64,000 bases of DNA from Flavobacteriaceae bacterium MAR_2009_75 (GCA_002813285.1 PHTZ01000001.1:2107501-2171500), one strand, 5' to 3'. Shown: positions 26,792-35,696, numbered from the stretch's first letter. Made by a program: numbers and translations. Notes: generated from the sequence alone by a model not told the origin.

Positions 26792-28054
26792 ATGGATCCG
26801 TACGCAGCCCTTCGTTTTAGAGAATTCAATATTTTTTTATTGGTCCGTTTTGCTATGGTGTTCGCTTGGTCGATGCAGTTTATTGTAATCGAATGGCAAG
26901 TCTATTCTATGACCAAAGACCCTCTTTCTTTAGGAATCATAGGTTTAATGGAAGTGATACCGGCAGTTTCTACAGCACTCTTTGCTGGCCATATTGTTGA
27001 CCAAAAGGAAAAACGCAACCTCTTGGTAAAATGTATTTTTGGTTTTTCGGTCATCAGTCTAGGGTTATTTATATTAAGTCTACCCTCTATAGAGCAACAG
27101 ACCTCACAAAAAGTAATTCTTTATAGCATTTATACCTTAGTGTTTTTGGGCGGTATCGTTAGGGCATTTATTGGCCCGACCATATTTTCTTTGATTGCTT
27201 TGATCGTACCTAAAAAAATATATCCGAATGCTGCCACTTGGAGCAGTACCACGTGGCAATTGGCAGCCGTAATGGGACCAGCATTAGCTGGTTTTTCAAT
27301 TAGTTGGATAGGGGTTCACTGGTCGATGTGCGTAATATTCAGCTTTTCGGTACTTGCCCTCATCAGTCTTTTTCAGATAAAGAGAAAACCCATTCTAAAT
27401 CCTAAAATTGGGGAACCTGTTTTTCAAAGTCTTCGAGAAGGTTTGCGATTTGTTTTTAACACCAAGGCTATTTTAGGCGCTTTGACCCTAGATATGATTG
27501 CCGTACTGTTTGGTGGTGCCGTCGCCTTATTACCCATTTATGCCCAAGATATTCTTCACGTGGGTTCCGAAGGATTTGGGGTTCTACGGGCTGCCCCGGC
27601 AGTAGGCGCTGCTATAACCATGCTGGGCTCGACCCGTTTTCCCTTACATAAAAATGCGGGCAAGAAACTGCTGTTGGCCGTATTTGGGTTCGGAATTTGT
27701 ATGATTGTCTTCGGATTGTCAACCTCTTTCTGGCTCTCGGTCGCCGCCTTATTTGTCAGTGGGGCTGTAGACGGAATTTCAATGATTGTTCGACAGACCA
27801 TTCTACAACTCAAAACTCCCGATAACATGCGTGGGCGAGTGGCTTCGGTGAATTCAATGTTCGTAGGTTCGTCAAATGAATTGGGGGCCTTTGAAAGCGG
27901 ACTTACAGCTAAACTCATGGGAACCGTTACCGCAGTTGTTTTTGGTGGCACGATGACTTTATTGACCGTTGGGTTTACAGCGTTTATTTCCCCAACATTT
28001 AGAAGGCTAGATTTATCGAAGGATGTTGAAGAACATCAGTCATATTCGCAATAA
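26792..28054 (+). CDS. Major facilitator superfamily exporter
   Basis: 420 residues with about 12 membrane helices. The MFS loop 2-3 motif is GHIVDQKEKRNLL (about 70), and the second half has RGRVASVNSMFVGSSNELGAFESG, typical of the enterobactin-exporter/MFS-3-like group. Such proteins export drugs or siderophores by proton antiport. The TetR-type operator upstream supports induction by a toxic compound. A terminator follows closely. Confidence 0.85.
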   Translation: MDPYAALRFREFNIFLLVRFAMVFAWSMQFIVIEWQVYSMTKDPLSLGIIGLMEVIPAVSTALFAGHIVDQKEKRNLLVKCIFGFSVISLGLFILSLPSIEQQTSQKVILYSIYTLVFLGGIVRAFIGPTIFSLIALIVPKKIYPNAATWSSTTWQLAAVMGPALAGFSISWIGVHWSMCVIFSFSVLALISLFQIKRKPILNPKIGEPVFQSLREGLRFVFNTKAILGALTLDMIAVLFGGAVALLPIYAQDILHVGSEGFGVLRAAPAVGAAITMLGSTRFPLHKNAGKKLLLAVFGFGICMIVFGLSTSFWLSVAALFVSGAVDGISMIVRQTILQLKTPDNMRGRVASVNSMFVGSSNELGAFESGLTAKLMGTVTAVVFGGTMTLLTVGFTAFISPTFRRLDLSKDVEEHQSYSQ

Positions 28055-28057
28055 GCA

Positions 28058-28093
28058 AAAAAAAAGCCTCTGAAACAGAGGCAATTCTTTTAG
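28058..28093 (+). terminator. Terminator after the MFS gene
   Basis: GCCTCT (28066-28071) pairs with AGAGGC (28077-28082) around a 5-base loop. An A-run precedes it and a T-rich stretch follows, so it could work in both directions. Confidence 0.65.
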
Positions 28094-28289
28094 GTAGGTA
28101 ACACTTAAGATTTGGGATCTTCAAGTGAAAAAATGTAGGTAAAAAATGAAGATTTGGGATCAACATTTGATTTTAATAACACTGTAAAGATATATACGTA
28201 ATCCGATTGTAAGTAACTTTTGTTGTCAAGCATTAAAATCATGTTGTAGGAAATGTATTACTTGTTGTTTGACAATTGTGACTCAAGTA

Positions 28290-29057
28290 TTAGTGCTCGA
28301 ATTTTTGTAATCTGAGTTGAACTCCATCAAAAACTGCGTAGGTATAGTAATTTACCCAATCGCCAAGATTGGTATATTTTGATTTTCCGTTGAGGTCTAT
28401 TTCCAGAGGAAGGTGTCGATGACCGAATATAAAATGATCGTAGTGAAGGGTTTCTAACTTTCTCTTGGCATATTGAACCAACCATTCGTTATCATCACCA
28501 AGATATTTAGCATCATCGTCACCCGAAATCAACTTATTCTTTACTGAAAAATATTGGGCCAACCGTACCCCTATGTCTGGGTGCAGCCAACGAAAAAGCC
28601 ATTGCGCTAAAGGGTTGGTAAACACCTTTTTCATGCGTTTGTAGCCCTTGTCGTCGGGGCCCAGCCCATCACCATGACCTATAAAGAATGTTGCCCCGTT
28701 GATATTGAATTGTTGGGGTTTATGAAAAACGGGAATGTTGAGTTCCTCTTCAAAATAACCGTTCATCCACAAGTCATGATTGCCGACAAAAAAGTAGATA
28801 GGTATGCCCGAATCAGAAATCTCAGCCAATTTTCCTAAGGTTCTTGTAAACCCTTTCGGAACAACAGTTTTGTACTCCATCCAGAAATCGAACAGATCGC
28901 CCATTAAAAAAATTGCAGCTGCATCTTCTTTAATAATATCGAGCCATACCACAAATTTTTTCTCTCTGGGTCGACTATCTGCCATAGTAGGCGCACCCAA
29001 ATGATTGTCACTTGAGAAATACACTTTTTTGCCCGTTGGAATGTCAATCGTTGTCAT
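28290..29057 (-). CDS. lpxH: UDP-2,3-diacylglucosamine pyrophosphatase-like metallophosphoesterase (lipid A synthesis)
   Basis: Hydrolyses UDP-2,3-diacylglucosamine to lipid X in lipid A synthesis. 255 residues of the calcineurin-like phosphoesterase fold. Metal motifs occur in order: SSDNHLG (here Asn replaces the more common Ile/Val of SDxHL), LMGDLFDFW, VGNHDLWM, FIGHGDGLG and FGHRHLP. The overall length and the GDLFDFW block match LpxH. It points left, and the queD gene lies 41 bases downstream on the same strand reading. Confidence 0.85.
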   Translation of the reverse strand: MTTIDIPTGKKVYFSSDNHLGAPTMADSRPREKKFVVWLDIIKEDAAAIFLMGDLFDFWMEYKTVVPKGFTRTLGKLAEISDSGIPIYFFVGNHDLWMNGYFEEELNIPVFHKPQQFNINGATFFIGHGDGLGPDDKGYKRMKKVFTNPLAQWLFRWLHPDIGVRLAQYFSVKNKLISGDDDAKYLGDDNEWLVQYAKRKLETLHYDHFIFGHRHLPLEIDLNGKSKYTNLGDWVNYYTYAVFDGVQLRLQKFEH

Positions 29058-29064
29058 GGTCGGG

Positions 29065-29072
29065 CAAATATA
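29065..29072 (-). promoter_or_regulatory. -7 element of lpxH
   Basis: The minus strand reads TATATTTG, fitting TAnnTTTG, 8 bases before the start codon. Transcription would begin right at the start codon, so the transcript may be nearly leaderless. Confidence 0.4.
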
Positions 29073-29098
29073 AATATTCGTAAAACAAGGTGGTAATA

Positions 29099-29551
29099 TT
29101 ATGAGTTGTCGCTACTGTACCATTCGGCATAAGAAGTATCTGTCTCTTGCAGCTTTAAAGAATGTAATTTGATATTACTTGGCAACCGGTCACCTATTTT
29201 TTTGGCAAAATCTATAACCATGTTCTCACTGGTAGGCTGATAATCGGCCAGAATTACATTATGCCCCCTATCGGTCAACTCTTTCGCCAATTCAATATGC
29301 GGCGTGTTTTTGTTGAAAACCGTGGCATGATCGAACTTGTCTACGATTTCTTCTTTGACAATTTTCTTCAAATCGCCAAAATCGATAACCATGCCCAGCT
29401 TCACATGAGAAGTGTCTGTAATAGGCTTTCCGATTACCGTAACCGAAAGTTTGTAACTGTGCCCATGAACATTTCTACACTTGCCATCATAACCGTACAG
29501 GGCATGCCCCGTTTCAAAATTGAATTGTTTCGTAATTCTAATATTGCCCAT
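29099..29551 (-). CDS. queD: 6-carboxytetrahydropterin synthase / PTPS-family protein
   Basis: Converts dihydroneopterin triphosphate to 6-carboxy-tetrahydropterin in queuosine (7-deazaguanine) synthesis. I start it at the ATG at 29551 (MGNIRITKQFNFETGHALYG), 150 residues. The frame stays open upstream to 29836, but that part is antisense to the 2OG-oxygenase gene, and a -7 promoter element at 29569-29576 lies inside it. Zinc ligands are His 16 in FETGHAL and His 29/His 31 in CRNVHGHSYKL; catalytic Cys 25 is present. Members acting on BH4 look similar, so QueD is the most likely but not the only choice. Confidence 0.9.
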   Translation of the reverse strand: MGNIRITKQFNFETGHALYGYDGKCRNVHGHSYKLSVTVIGKPITDTSHVKLGMVIDFGDLKKIVKEEIVDKFDHATVFNKNTPHIELAKELTDRGHNVILADYQPTSENMVIDFAKKIGDRLPSNIKLHSLKLQETDTSYAEWYSSDNS

Positions 29552-29568
29552 CAGATACATTTGTGAGA

Positions 29569-29576
29569 CAAAGGTA
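29569..29576 (-). promoter_or_regulatory. -7 element of queD
   Basis: The minus strand reads TACCTTTG, a full TAnnTTTG match, 17 bases before the ATG at 29551. It decides the start codon, because longer versions of the protein would begin upstream of the promoter. Confidence 0.6.
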
Positions 29577-29639
29577 TTCAATTTAAAAAACCAATCCGTT
29601 TTTAGTCTACATTTACCCGCTTTTTTAAAATTTAATCTA

Positions 29640-30281
29640 GTGGCAGAACTTTTTGAACAACTGAATTTTGAGACAAACCATCTATACGAAAGAATTATCG
29701 ATGATATTCTTGAAAATGGGTATTGTGTGGTTGACGAACTTCTTTCTTCTAAGGTTGTTGAGGCTTTGAGGGCAGACCTTTTGCAAAAATATGAGGACGA
29801 CCAATTTAAAAAAGCGGCCATAGGTAACCGTACCAACGAAGTTATAAAGGCTGGTATTCGGGGTGACTTTATTTTATGGATGGATGAGAACCTTCAAGAT
29901 TATGCCCAAAAGTTATTCTTCGATGAAATCAACAATCTGGTCAACTACCTCAACCGAACGTGTTTTTTAGGCATTTTTCGAAAAGAGTTTCATTATGCGC
30001 TTTACCCAATAGGAAAGTTTTATAAAAGACATCTCGACACTTTTCAAAATGATGACCGAAGAAAGTTGTCGCTCGTATGCTATTTAAATGAAGATGATTG
30101 GCAACCTGAAGATGGCGGAGAATTGGTGCTTTATCTGAACATCGATAATAAAGAAGTATCGAAGACGATTTACCCCTTTCCGGGCAGAACGGTGATATTT
30201 GAAAGTCAATTATTGGAACACGAGGTTAAACCGGCCATTCGAGAGCGTTTAAGTATTACGGGCTGGCTAAAAACCCACTAG
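29640..30281 (+). CDS. 2-oxoglutarate/Fe(II)-dependent oxygenase (prolyl-4-hydroxylase type)
   Basis: A 213-residue oxygenase starting at the GTG at 29640 (VAELFEQLNFETNH); an ATG at 29520 in the same frame would run through queD and its promoter. Iron ligands are His 131 and Asp 133 (KRHLDTFQND) and His 194 (LLEHEVKP), with Arg 201 to bind 2-oxoglutarate. The SLVCYLNEDDW and DGGELVLYL strands complete the double-stranded beta-helix. The substrate is unknown; relatives hydroxylate proline in proteins such as ribosomal proteins or EF-Tu. Confidence 0.88.
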   Translation: MAELFEQLNFETNHLYERIIDDILENGYCVVDELLSSKVVEALRADLLQKYEDDQFKKAAIGNRTNEVIKAGIRGDFILWMDENLQDYAQKLFFDEINNLVNYLNRTCFLGIFRKEFHYALYPIGKFYKRHLDTFQNDDRRKLSLVCYLNEDDWQPEDGGELVLYLNIDNKEVSKTIYPFPGRTVIFESQLLEHEVKPAIRERLSITGWLKTH

Positions 30282-30290
30282 TCCATCAAT

Positions 30291-31493
30291 TTAATCTTCT
30301 GGCCTCACCGGTTGCGTCCACGCCATTTCGTACACCATATTTTCAACAGGGTTATCTTGTAAGGCTGTCGAGCTAATCTTAGCCCTCACGAACAGAATAT
30401 CAGATTCTAAACTAAACTGGGCTTTCTCTCCCTTGACGGTTTTGAAACTTTGTGTTTGGGAGTCTCCCTTTTTGCATCCAATAAACTCAATTTTGTATTC
30501 AATGTCTTCTTCTACATCTACCTCAACATTCAGCACATTATTTTCGAACTGAACTTCTTTCAGTTCTACTCCAGTGGTCGAGTAAAAATCACCGGCCTCC
30601 AAAGCATTTATAAGTTTTATAGCTGAGAGCGTATCGGCTTGCACCATGACCCAGCCTCTACCTGCATTGCTCCATTTTTTACCTTTTCTGTGGTAATTAT
30701 GAGAATCATCATTAGCAAGGCCATACATCATAGGTTTACCTTCGGCCAAGTAATTGATGTTAATAATATCCCACATTTCTTCTGTAGAAATATGTGTTGA
30801 ATCACCCATGTTGTGTACTGCCGGGTGACCGTTATAAACTTCAAAGAAACGCTCACCTTTTAAGGCTATCATATCTTCTAAATCAATACTATAATAAAAG
30901 TTGGGGTGATTGATGTGCGGAATGATAGGTACACCCGTAGTTCTTCTTTGTTCGAGCACCTGGTCGATATTATTTTGCATCACTTCAAGAACACTATTGC
31001 CCCCTTGTGGCTCGATCATTTCTTGAATGTTGGTGGCATTCATATGAATATGCTTATCCTCATATCGATCTGTAATTTCCTCGGAAGGAATTACCAAAAA
31101 CTTGCCTTCTTCCTGAACCCGCCCGCTATACTCTTCAAAGGTCTTTAACCTTACCATGGTTCTACCTGAATCTACCTTATGGTTCACCCAATCAGAACCA
31201 TACTCTTTGAGATACGTTTGAAAGGCCTTTTGCCGAAGCGTATCTTCAGAAATAGTGACCCACTTCTCATCACGTGCAATTGTATTATGATCAGAAAGTG
31301 CTAAAAAATTATACTCGTTAGCCTTATACCAATCTAGAATAACTTCAGGAAATTCATCGCCATCGCTCCAATACGAATGGGTGTGCAGGTTGCCTTTGTA
31401 CCAATTCAAAGTTTTAGCAGGCTTCTCTCCTTTCCCTTTTTCGGTACAGCCAATAAGTAGAAAGAAAATAAATAAAAAATACGCAGTTCTCAT
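30291..31493 (-). CDS. PHP-domain phosphoesterase, lipoprotein
   Basis: I start it at the ATG at 31493, which puts MRTAYFLFIFFLLIGC first: a clean lipoprotein signal with lipobox LLIGC. The mature protein has the PHP metal-binding motifs GNLHTHSYWSDGD and LALSDHNTI near the N-terminus and IPHINHPNF in the middle. About 400 residues with a beta-rich C-terminal part. PHP proteins hydrolyse phosphoesters; the exported lipid-anchored form suggests periplasmic nucleotide or sugar phosphates as substrates. It stands convergent to the 2OG-oxygenase gene. Confidence 0.82.
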   Translation of the reverse strand: MRTAYFLFIFFLLIGCTEKGKGEKPAKTLNWYKGNLHTHSYWSDGDEFPEVILDWYKANEYNFLALSDHNTIARDEKWVTISEDTLRQKAFQTYLKEYGSDWVNHKVDSGRTMVRLKTFEEYSGRVQEEGKFLVIPSEEITDRYEDKHIHMNATNIQEMIEPQGGNSVLEVMQNNIDQVLEQRRTTGVPIIPHINHPNFYYSIDLEDMIALKGERFFEVYNGHPAVHNMGDSTHISTEEMWDIININYLAEGKPMMYGLANDDSHNYHRKGKKWSNAGRGWVMVQADTLSAIKLINALEAGDFYSTTGVELKEVQFENNVLNVEVDVEEDIEYKIEFIGCKKGDSQTQSFKTVKGEKAQFSLESDILFVRAKISSTALQDNPVENMVYEMAWTQPVRPED

Positions 31494-31608
31494 CTTTTTT
31501 GGTTTGGTGGTGACCAAAAATAATGATAATTAAGTAACACTGGTTTAAATTACCATTAAACCTTTAGGTGTAGCGTACTATGATAAAAGAAGACTATAAA
31601 AATTGTTA

Positions 31609-31722
31609 TTACCGCTTGAACCTCTTTCTGGTTTTAACTCGATTTATAAAGTATATGGCCACTACAAAAAATGCCAAAAGTGGAAAGATAAGGTCTCCGT
31701 TAAGAAAGTTAAGAATATCCAT
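31609..31722 (-). CDS. Tiny single-span membrane protein, 37 residues (second of a tandem pair)
   Basis: Reads MDILNFLNGDLIFPLLAFFV and continues with VAIYFINRVKTRKRFKR. It has a short N-terminal segment, one hydrophobic helix of about 17 residues and a strongly basic tail (KTRKRFKR), so the C-terminus should stay in the cytoplasm. It resembles the 35-residue protein encoded 41 bases upstream in layout and motif (NGDLIF / GNMIFL, YFINRV / YIINRM). Function unknown. The pair follows an enoyl-CoA hydratase gene. Confidence 0.6.
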   Translation of the reverse strand: MDILNFLNGDLIFPLLAFFVVAIYFINRVKTRKRFKR

Positions 31723-31763
31723 TAAAGTAATTTTAGAGGATAACGTATGGGATGTCGGTCTTA

Positions 31764-31871
31764 TTATTTCTTGTGCATTTTATTGCCGCGCATACGGTTT
31801 ATGATATAAACAATGATGACGACCACCGCCAATATCAAAAAAATCATATTTCCGCTTAAATATTCAGCCAT
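31764..31871 (-). CDS. Tiny single-span membrane protein, 35 residues (first of a tandem pair)
   Basis: Starts at the ATG at 31871, 7 bases after the enoyl-CoA hydratase stop. It reads MAEYLSGNMIFLILAVVVII and continues with VYIINRMRGNKMHKK: an N-terminal handle, one transmembrane helix and a basic tail. A longer frame from 31955 exists only because of overlap with the hydratase gene. The close match to the next small gene suggests duplication. Confidence 0.6.
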   Translation of the reverse strand: MAEYLSGNMIFLILAVVVIIVYIINRMRGNKMHKK

Positions 31872-31878
31872 ATCTATT

Positions 31879-32646
31879 CTATTTTTTGAATTTAGAAAGT
31901 GCGTTCTTAGTAAACTCCGAAAGCACCAATTTACCTGTGATACCTGCCCTATCAATCAACAATTCTTTCCAATGGTCGGTATTGGCCCAAAGCACCTTTT
32001 TCCATTCCGTGAGTGCCTCAGGGTTATAACTTGACAATTTCTCTATATAAAACCCGAGTTCTTTATCGAGTTCTTTCATACTATCAAAAACACGCGAAAA
32101 CAACCCTTTTTCTTGAGCCCAGTAGGCATTTTTCCAATCGGTAGGTGCCAGTGACATTTCAGACAGCGCAGCCTTGCCCATTTTTCGTTCTACCGCCGGT
32201 GCAATCACCAACGGTGCAATACCAATAGTAAGCTCTGATAATCGAATCGAGGCATCGACAGAAGCAAAAACATAGTCACAGGACGCGGCCAAACCAACAC
32301 CACCACCAACAGTTTTGCCCTGAACCCGACCCACGATCACCTTCTTACAAGTACGCATCGAATTGATTACATTCGCGAAACCACTAAAGAACATTTTACC
32401 TTCTTCAAGATTGGAAACAGCTACCAATTCATCGAACGAGGCCCCACCACAGAAAGCTCGGTCACCCTCCGATTTTAAAACAATTACACTTATATCGTTA
32501 TTATCGGAAAGCTTGTTGAACTCGCTGGTCAATCGATCTAAAAGCTCAGCTACAAATGAATTACCCGCCGGATGGCCAAATTCTATCGTGGCGACCTTAC
32601 CGTCGATTCGTGTATAAAGACTTCCATTCTCTCTTTCGGTTCCCAT
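31879..32646 (-). CDS. Enoyl-CoA hydratase/isomerase family protein
   Basis: 255 residues of the crotonase fold. The oxyanion-hole segments are DRAFCGGASFDEL (about 63-75) and GKTVGGGVGLAASCDYVFAS (about 108-127); the catalytic-loop helix is IRLSELTIGIAPLVIAPAVERKMG. In the family these enzymes hydrate or isomerise enoyl-CoA in fatty-acid or amino-acid catabolism; methylglutaconyl-CoA hydratase-like proteins look similar. It is the first gene of a short operon with two tiny membrane proteins. Confidence 0.87.
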   Translation of the reverse strand: MGTERENGSLYTRIDGKVATIEFGHPAGNSFVAELLDRLTSEFNKLSDNNDISVIVLKSEGDRAFCGGASFDELVAVSNLEEGKMFFSGFANVINSMRTCKKVIVGRVQGKTVGGGVGLAASCDYVFASVDASIRLSELTIGIAPLVIAPAVERKMGKAALSEMSLAPTDWKNAYWAQEKGLFSRVFDSMKELDKELGFYIEKLSSYNPEALTEWKKVLWANTDHWKELLIDRAGITGKLVLSEFTKNALSKFKK

Positions 32647-32725
32647 ATTAATTCAAATTGAGGTATATAATACCATATAAGTCATTTAACATTAAAAAAT
32701 ACTTTCAAGATGAAAGATTATATAA

Positions 32726-33751
32726 TTACCCACACCAGTAAAATAGTTTTATATGCTTATAGTTTCCTTTATCTGTTTCTCTACAAATGTTCTTACCTCT
32801 ATCAAACATCCTTTTTATATTCTCAAAATTGGCTAACCCAATTTTCGCTCTTCTCTCATTAATGTTGAGAAATTCCGTTGAATCACTAGTCTGATGCCAT
32901 TGATTGTAATATTCTACTCTGCAGAACTTACTTTCTCCAAACTTAGCTTGAAAATCAATAATTGAAGCATAATGTTCGGGTTTCAAATTGCCTTTTTGCA
33001 TCTCACTAAAAAATAGTTCGTTGTATTGGCAACTTTTAGCAAAACCATAATAATGCAGTAAGATGAATAAAGTACTATTGTTAACAAATGTGTAATCAAA
33101 TGGTTCGCTTCTGGAAATCAGTTTTTGAATACCAATTTTTCTTTCACCTGGATAACCATATTTTGATATCAGGGGCATTAGCTTATTCTCAACCAGGTTT
33201 GAAATTATAGAATCATATTTCTGATGATAAATTTCTTTATTCTTAGTATCAACATATGATAGTGAATCTATATAATGAACTTTCCATTTATTGTCATAAT
33301 TAGACATTTTTTCGATAGTGTCCATCAGAAAACTATCAAGATTTTGAGAATAGATATTTTCGAACTTTTCGAACTTTCTAGAAACTATTTTGTTTAGTTT
33401 ATTCTCTCTAATGAACGAATTTAATAATGAATCTTTTTTTAAGTCTGTCGGGTCTAACCCTGTGCTAAAAGCATTTTCCAAATAATCAATAAATTTCCCA
33501 CTCTCCTTAAGAAAGGCGGCAAGCTGAAGAGCAGTAAAACAATCTGCCGCTAATGGTCTATCTATGAGCTGTAAAGCTTCATCGTACCTAATAAGGGCAT
33601 CATTGAACTTTTCATCTATAATATTTATTTCCCCCTTCTGAATCAGTGAAGTGTATTCAATAAATCTACTATTTTTTTTAGGTGAGTGTTTTTTGAATAT
33701 AAAGCAACTTAACAGAATTCCAATAAATAGTAAAATAGTCGCTTTCAACAT
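32726..33751 (-). CDS. Hypothetical AT-rich lipoprotein with possible TPR-like start
   Basis: 341 residues with an N-terminal hydrophobic segment ending in a lipobox-like LLSC (MLKATILLFIGILLSCF). Residues 35-110 contain a helix pair like one TPR unit (GEINIIDEKFNDALIRYDEA), and the middle is highly charged and helical. I recognise no family; similar uncharacterised proteins occur in scattered copies in Bacteroidota. Its DNA is visibly more AT-rich than its neighbours, which suggests transfer. A possible -7 element TAGATTTG is at 33797-33804 on the minus strand. Confidence 0.6.
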   Translation of the reverse strand: MLKATILLFIGILLSCFIFKKHSPKKNSRFIEYTSLIQKGEINIIDEKFNDALIRYDEALQLIDRPLAADCFTALQLAAFLKESGKFIDYLENAFSTGLDPTDLKKDSLLNSFIRENKLNKIVSRKFEKFENIYSQNLDSFLMDTIEKMSNYDNKWKVHYIDSLSYVDTKNKEIYHQKYDSIISNLVENKLMPLISKYGYPGERKIGIQKLISRSEPFDYTFVNNSTLFILLHYYGFAKSCQYNELFFSEMQKGNLKPEHYASIIDFQAKFGESKFCRVEYYNQWHQTSDSTEFLNINERRAKIGLANFENIKRMFDRGKNICRETDKGNYKHIKLFYWCG

Positions 33752-33801
33752 AAGTGAGAAACTAAAATGGATTAAACGTCTTTATACACTTTATATCAAA
33801 T

Positions 33802-35145
33802 CTAACCATTTTGTAATAGAGGCAGAAATTTTCTTCTAAACTCCCACACCAAAGCACCTCCGCGAATAACCATCCATACAGTGAAGGCTATCCATATACC
33901 ATAAAGCCCCCAGTTTAAGTACTTACCAAGAAAAAGTATGGGCACGAAACCTATAAAAGTAGCGACGAGCAGGGTGTTACGCAGATACTTCATTTCGCCC
34001 ATCCCTTTAAACAATCCATCAAAAACAAAGGCAACGGTGTTCATGGGCAAACTTAGAATCACGATAAAAAATACGGAATAAAAAGTGTTGAGTACCACAT
34101 CTTCCTTAGAAAAAAGGTAGCCGATAGGTTTATAGAAAATAAAACCTGCGGCAACGAGCGCCAAGCTGATCAAGAGTCCGTATTTAATTGTCTTTTTGGC
34201 CAAAAGCCACAGTCCGCTATAGTCTTTGGCCCCCAATAACCGACCTCCCATAATATTACCGGCTGCGGCATAGCCATCGATAAAAAAGGCGGAAAACAAC
34301 CAGATATTTATGGCTATGGTATGTGCCCCAATATATTTCGGACCCAAAGCCGTGGCTTCCCTAACCGCCAAAATAAGTGCGGTATTCAAGGCCAAGGCTC
34401 GAACGAACAGGTTCAAGCTCATAACGACCAGTCGACCGAGTTCGACATGAACGGGTAGTTTCAGGCGTAAGCTTATATCCGTTTTATTCCAGAGAAGAAC
34501 AAATGCAATAATAGCCATGACCCCTTGTGAAATCAAGCTTGCCCAAGCAGCACCCTCTAGATACATCGGTTCGATATAACCCGCTACACCATACACCAAA
34601 ATAAAGTCTAGAACAATGTTCAAAACGGCGCCAACTATCGCAATCAACATGGGGTAGTAGGTATTTTGTAGCCCACGAAAAATGCCCATTACCGCAAAAA
34701 CGAAGAGCGTTAACGGAAAACCCCAAACCCTGATGGAGTAATAAGAAATACAATATTCAAGTATCTTACCCGAGGCATTGAGAAGCTCAAAAATTTCACG
34801 CACAATGAAAATGGTCGATAACAGTACAACTATGCTCAAGCTGATATTCAGAAAGATGGCTTGTGCCGGCAAGGTCTTTACCTCTTCGATTTTTCCGGCA
34901 CCCAAATATTGGGAAATAATGGCGGAAATAGCGCTGCGTGTTTGACCTAAAATCCAAATCAACATCGATAAGAAAGAACCCACTATACCTGCAGCGGCCA
35001 AAGACTCTAGGCCATCAACGGGAATATTGCCCACAATGGCCGTATCGGTTATCGACAACAAAGGTTCGGCAATACCCGCTATAGTTGCCGGAACAGCCAG
35101 TTTATTTATTGTTCTAAAGTTGATTGCCGCTTTCAAGTGGCGCAA
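33802..35145 (-). CDS. MATE-family efflux transporter
   Basis: 447 residues with 12 predicted membrane helices arranged as two six-helix halves, the MATE/DinF layout. Characteristic stretches are VPATIAGIAEPLLSITDTAIVG at the start, IISQYLGAGKIEEVK after TM2 and FFIDGYAAAGNIMGGRLLGAKD in the second half. Such proteins export cationic drugs by Na+ or H+ antiport. It is separated from the GNAT gene upstream by one base, so the two are co-transcribed. Confidence 0.9.
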   Translation of the reverse strand: MRHLKAAINFRTINKLAVPATIAGIAEPLLSITDTAIVGNIPVDGLESLAAAGIVGSFLSMLIWILGQTRSAISAIISQYLGAGKIEEVKTLPAQAIFLNISLSIVVLLSTIFIVREIFELLNASGKILEYCISYYSIRVWGFPLTLFVFAVMGIFRGLQNTYYPMLIAIVGAVLNIVLDFILVYGVAGYIEPMYLEGAAWASLISQGVMAIIAFVLLWNKTDISLRLKLPVHVELGRLVVMSLNLFVRALALNTALILAVREATALGPKYIGAHTIAINIWLFSAFFIDGYAAAGNIMGGRLLGAKDYSGLWLLAKKTIKYGLLISLALVAAGFIFYKPIGYLFSKEDVVLNTFYSVFFIVILSLPMNTVAFVFDGLFKGMGEMKYLRNTLLVATFIGFVPILFLGKYLNWGLYGIWIAFTVWMVIRGGALVWEFRRKFLPLLQNG

Positions 35146-35146
35146 G

Positions 35147-35647
35147 TTACAGCACTAATTCGTAACAATGAAAAGGATGTTCGCTCTGTTTCGGAAAATA
35201 GATATCTTCAAGTTTTTGATAGCCTCTCTTCTCGTAAAACCTTTGGTTTCGTTTGTTCTGACTAAAGGTGTCTAGGCGCACCGAGGTAAAACCATTTTCG
35301 CGTGCATAGCCCTCAGCAAAAGACATCATTTTTTGGGCTAGGCCTTTACCCTGTTGATCGGGGTGAACGCCCAAGCGATGAATGTAGATATTCTCCCCGT
35401 TTTCGGTGGTCCATTTTATCGGCCTATACTCCTCATCCATCAACGTAGAAATAACTATAGTGCCGATAATATTCTTGTTTTCTTCGAGCACATAAAGTTC
35501 ATTTCGTTCTATATCTTTCTTGAAGTCATTAGTAGAAGGGTATTCATCGTTCCACTGATAGATTTCTTGCTTTATCATGGCCTTGGTACATGCCTTGACC
35601 ATACTCATTATTTGTGGGATGTCGGATAGTTTTGCCGGCCGGATCAT
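35147..35647 (-). CDS. GNAT-family N-acetyltransferase
   Basis: 166 residues with the acetyl-CoA fold. The pyrophosphate-binding motif is HPDQQGKGLAQKMMSFAEGYA (R/Q-x-x-G-x-G/A type), followed by RLDTFSQNKRNQRFYEKRGYQ, where the FYEKRGY motif is diagnostic. The acetyl acceptor is unknown. It is the first gene of an operon with the MATE exporter, which may hint at detoxification of an exported compound. Confidence 0.87.
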   Translation of the reverse strand: MIRPAKLSDIPQIMSMVKACTKAMIKQEIYQWNDEYPSTNDFKKDIERNELYVLEENKNIIGTIVISTLMDEEYRPIKWTTENGENIYIHRLGVHPDQQGKGLAQKMMSFAEGYARENGFTSVRLDTFSQNKRNQRFYEKRGYQKLEDIYFPKQSEHPFHCYELVL

Positions 35648-35696
35648 TGAAAAAATCTAATTTAATCGTAAATTTAAAGTTAAAACCTCGAATTTC

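Noticed and set aside
28290-28300. GTGCTCGAA at the end of lpxH as a LacI site
   Set aside because: Lies inside the coding end of lpxH and lacks the second half-site; chance match.
29552-29836. N-terminal extension of the QueD frame
   Set aside because: It lies upstream of a good promoter element and is antisense to the 2OG oxygenase; composition is not protein-like.
31580-31804. 74-codon open frame on the plus strand
   Set aside because: Antisense to the two tiny membrane proteins, which share motifs with each other and follow the upstream operon.
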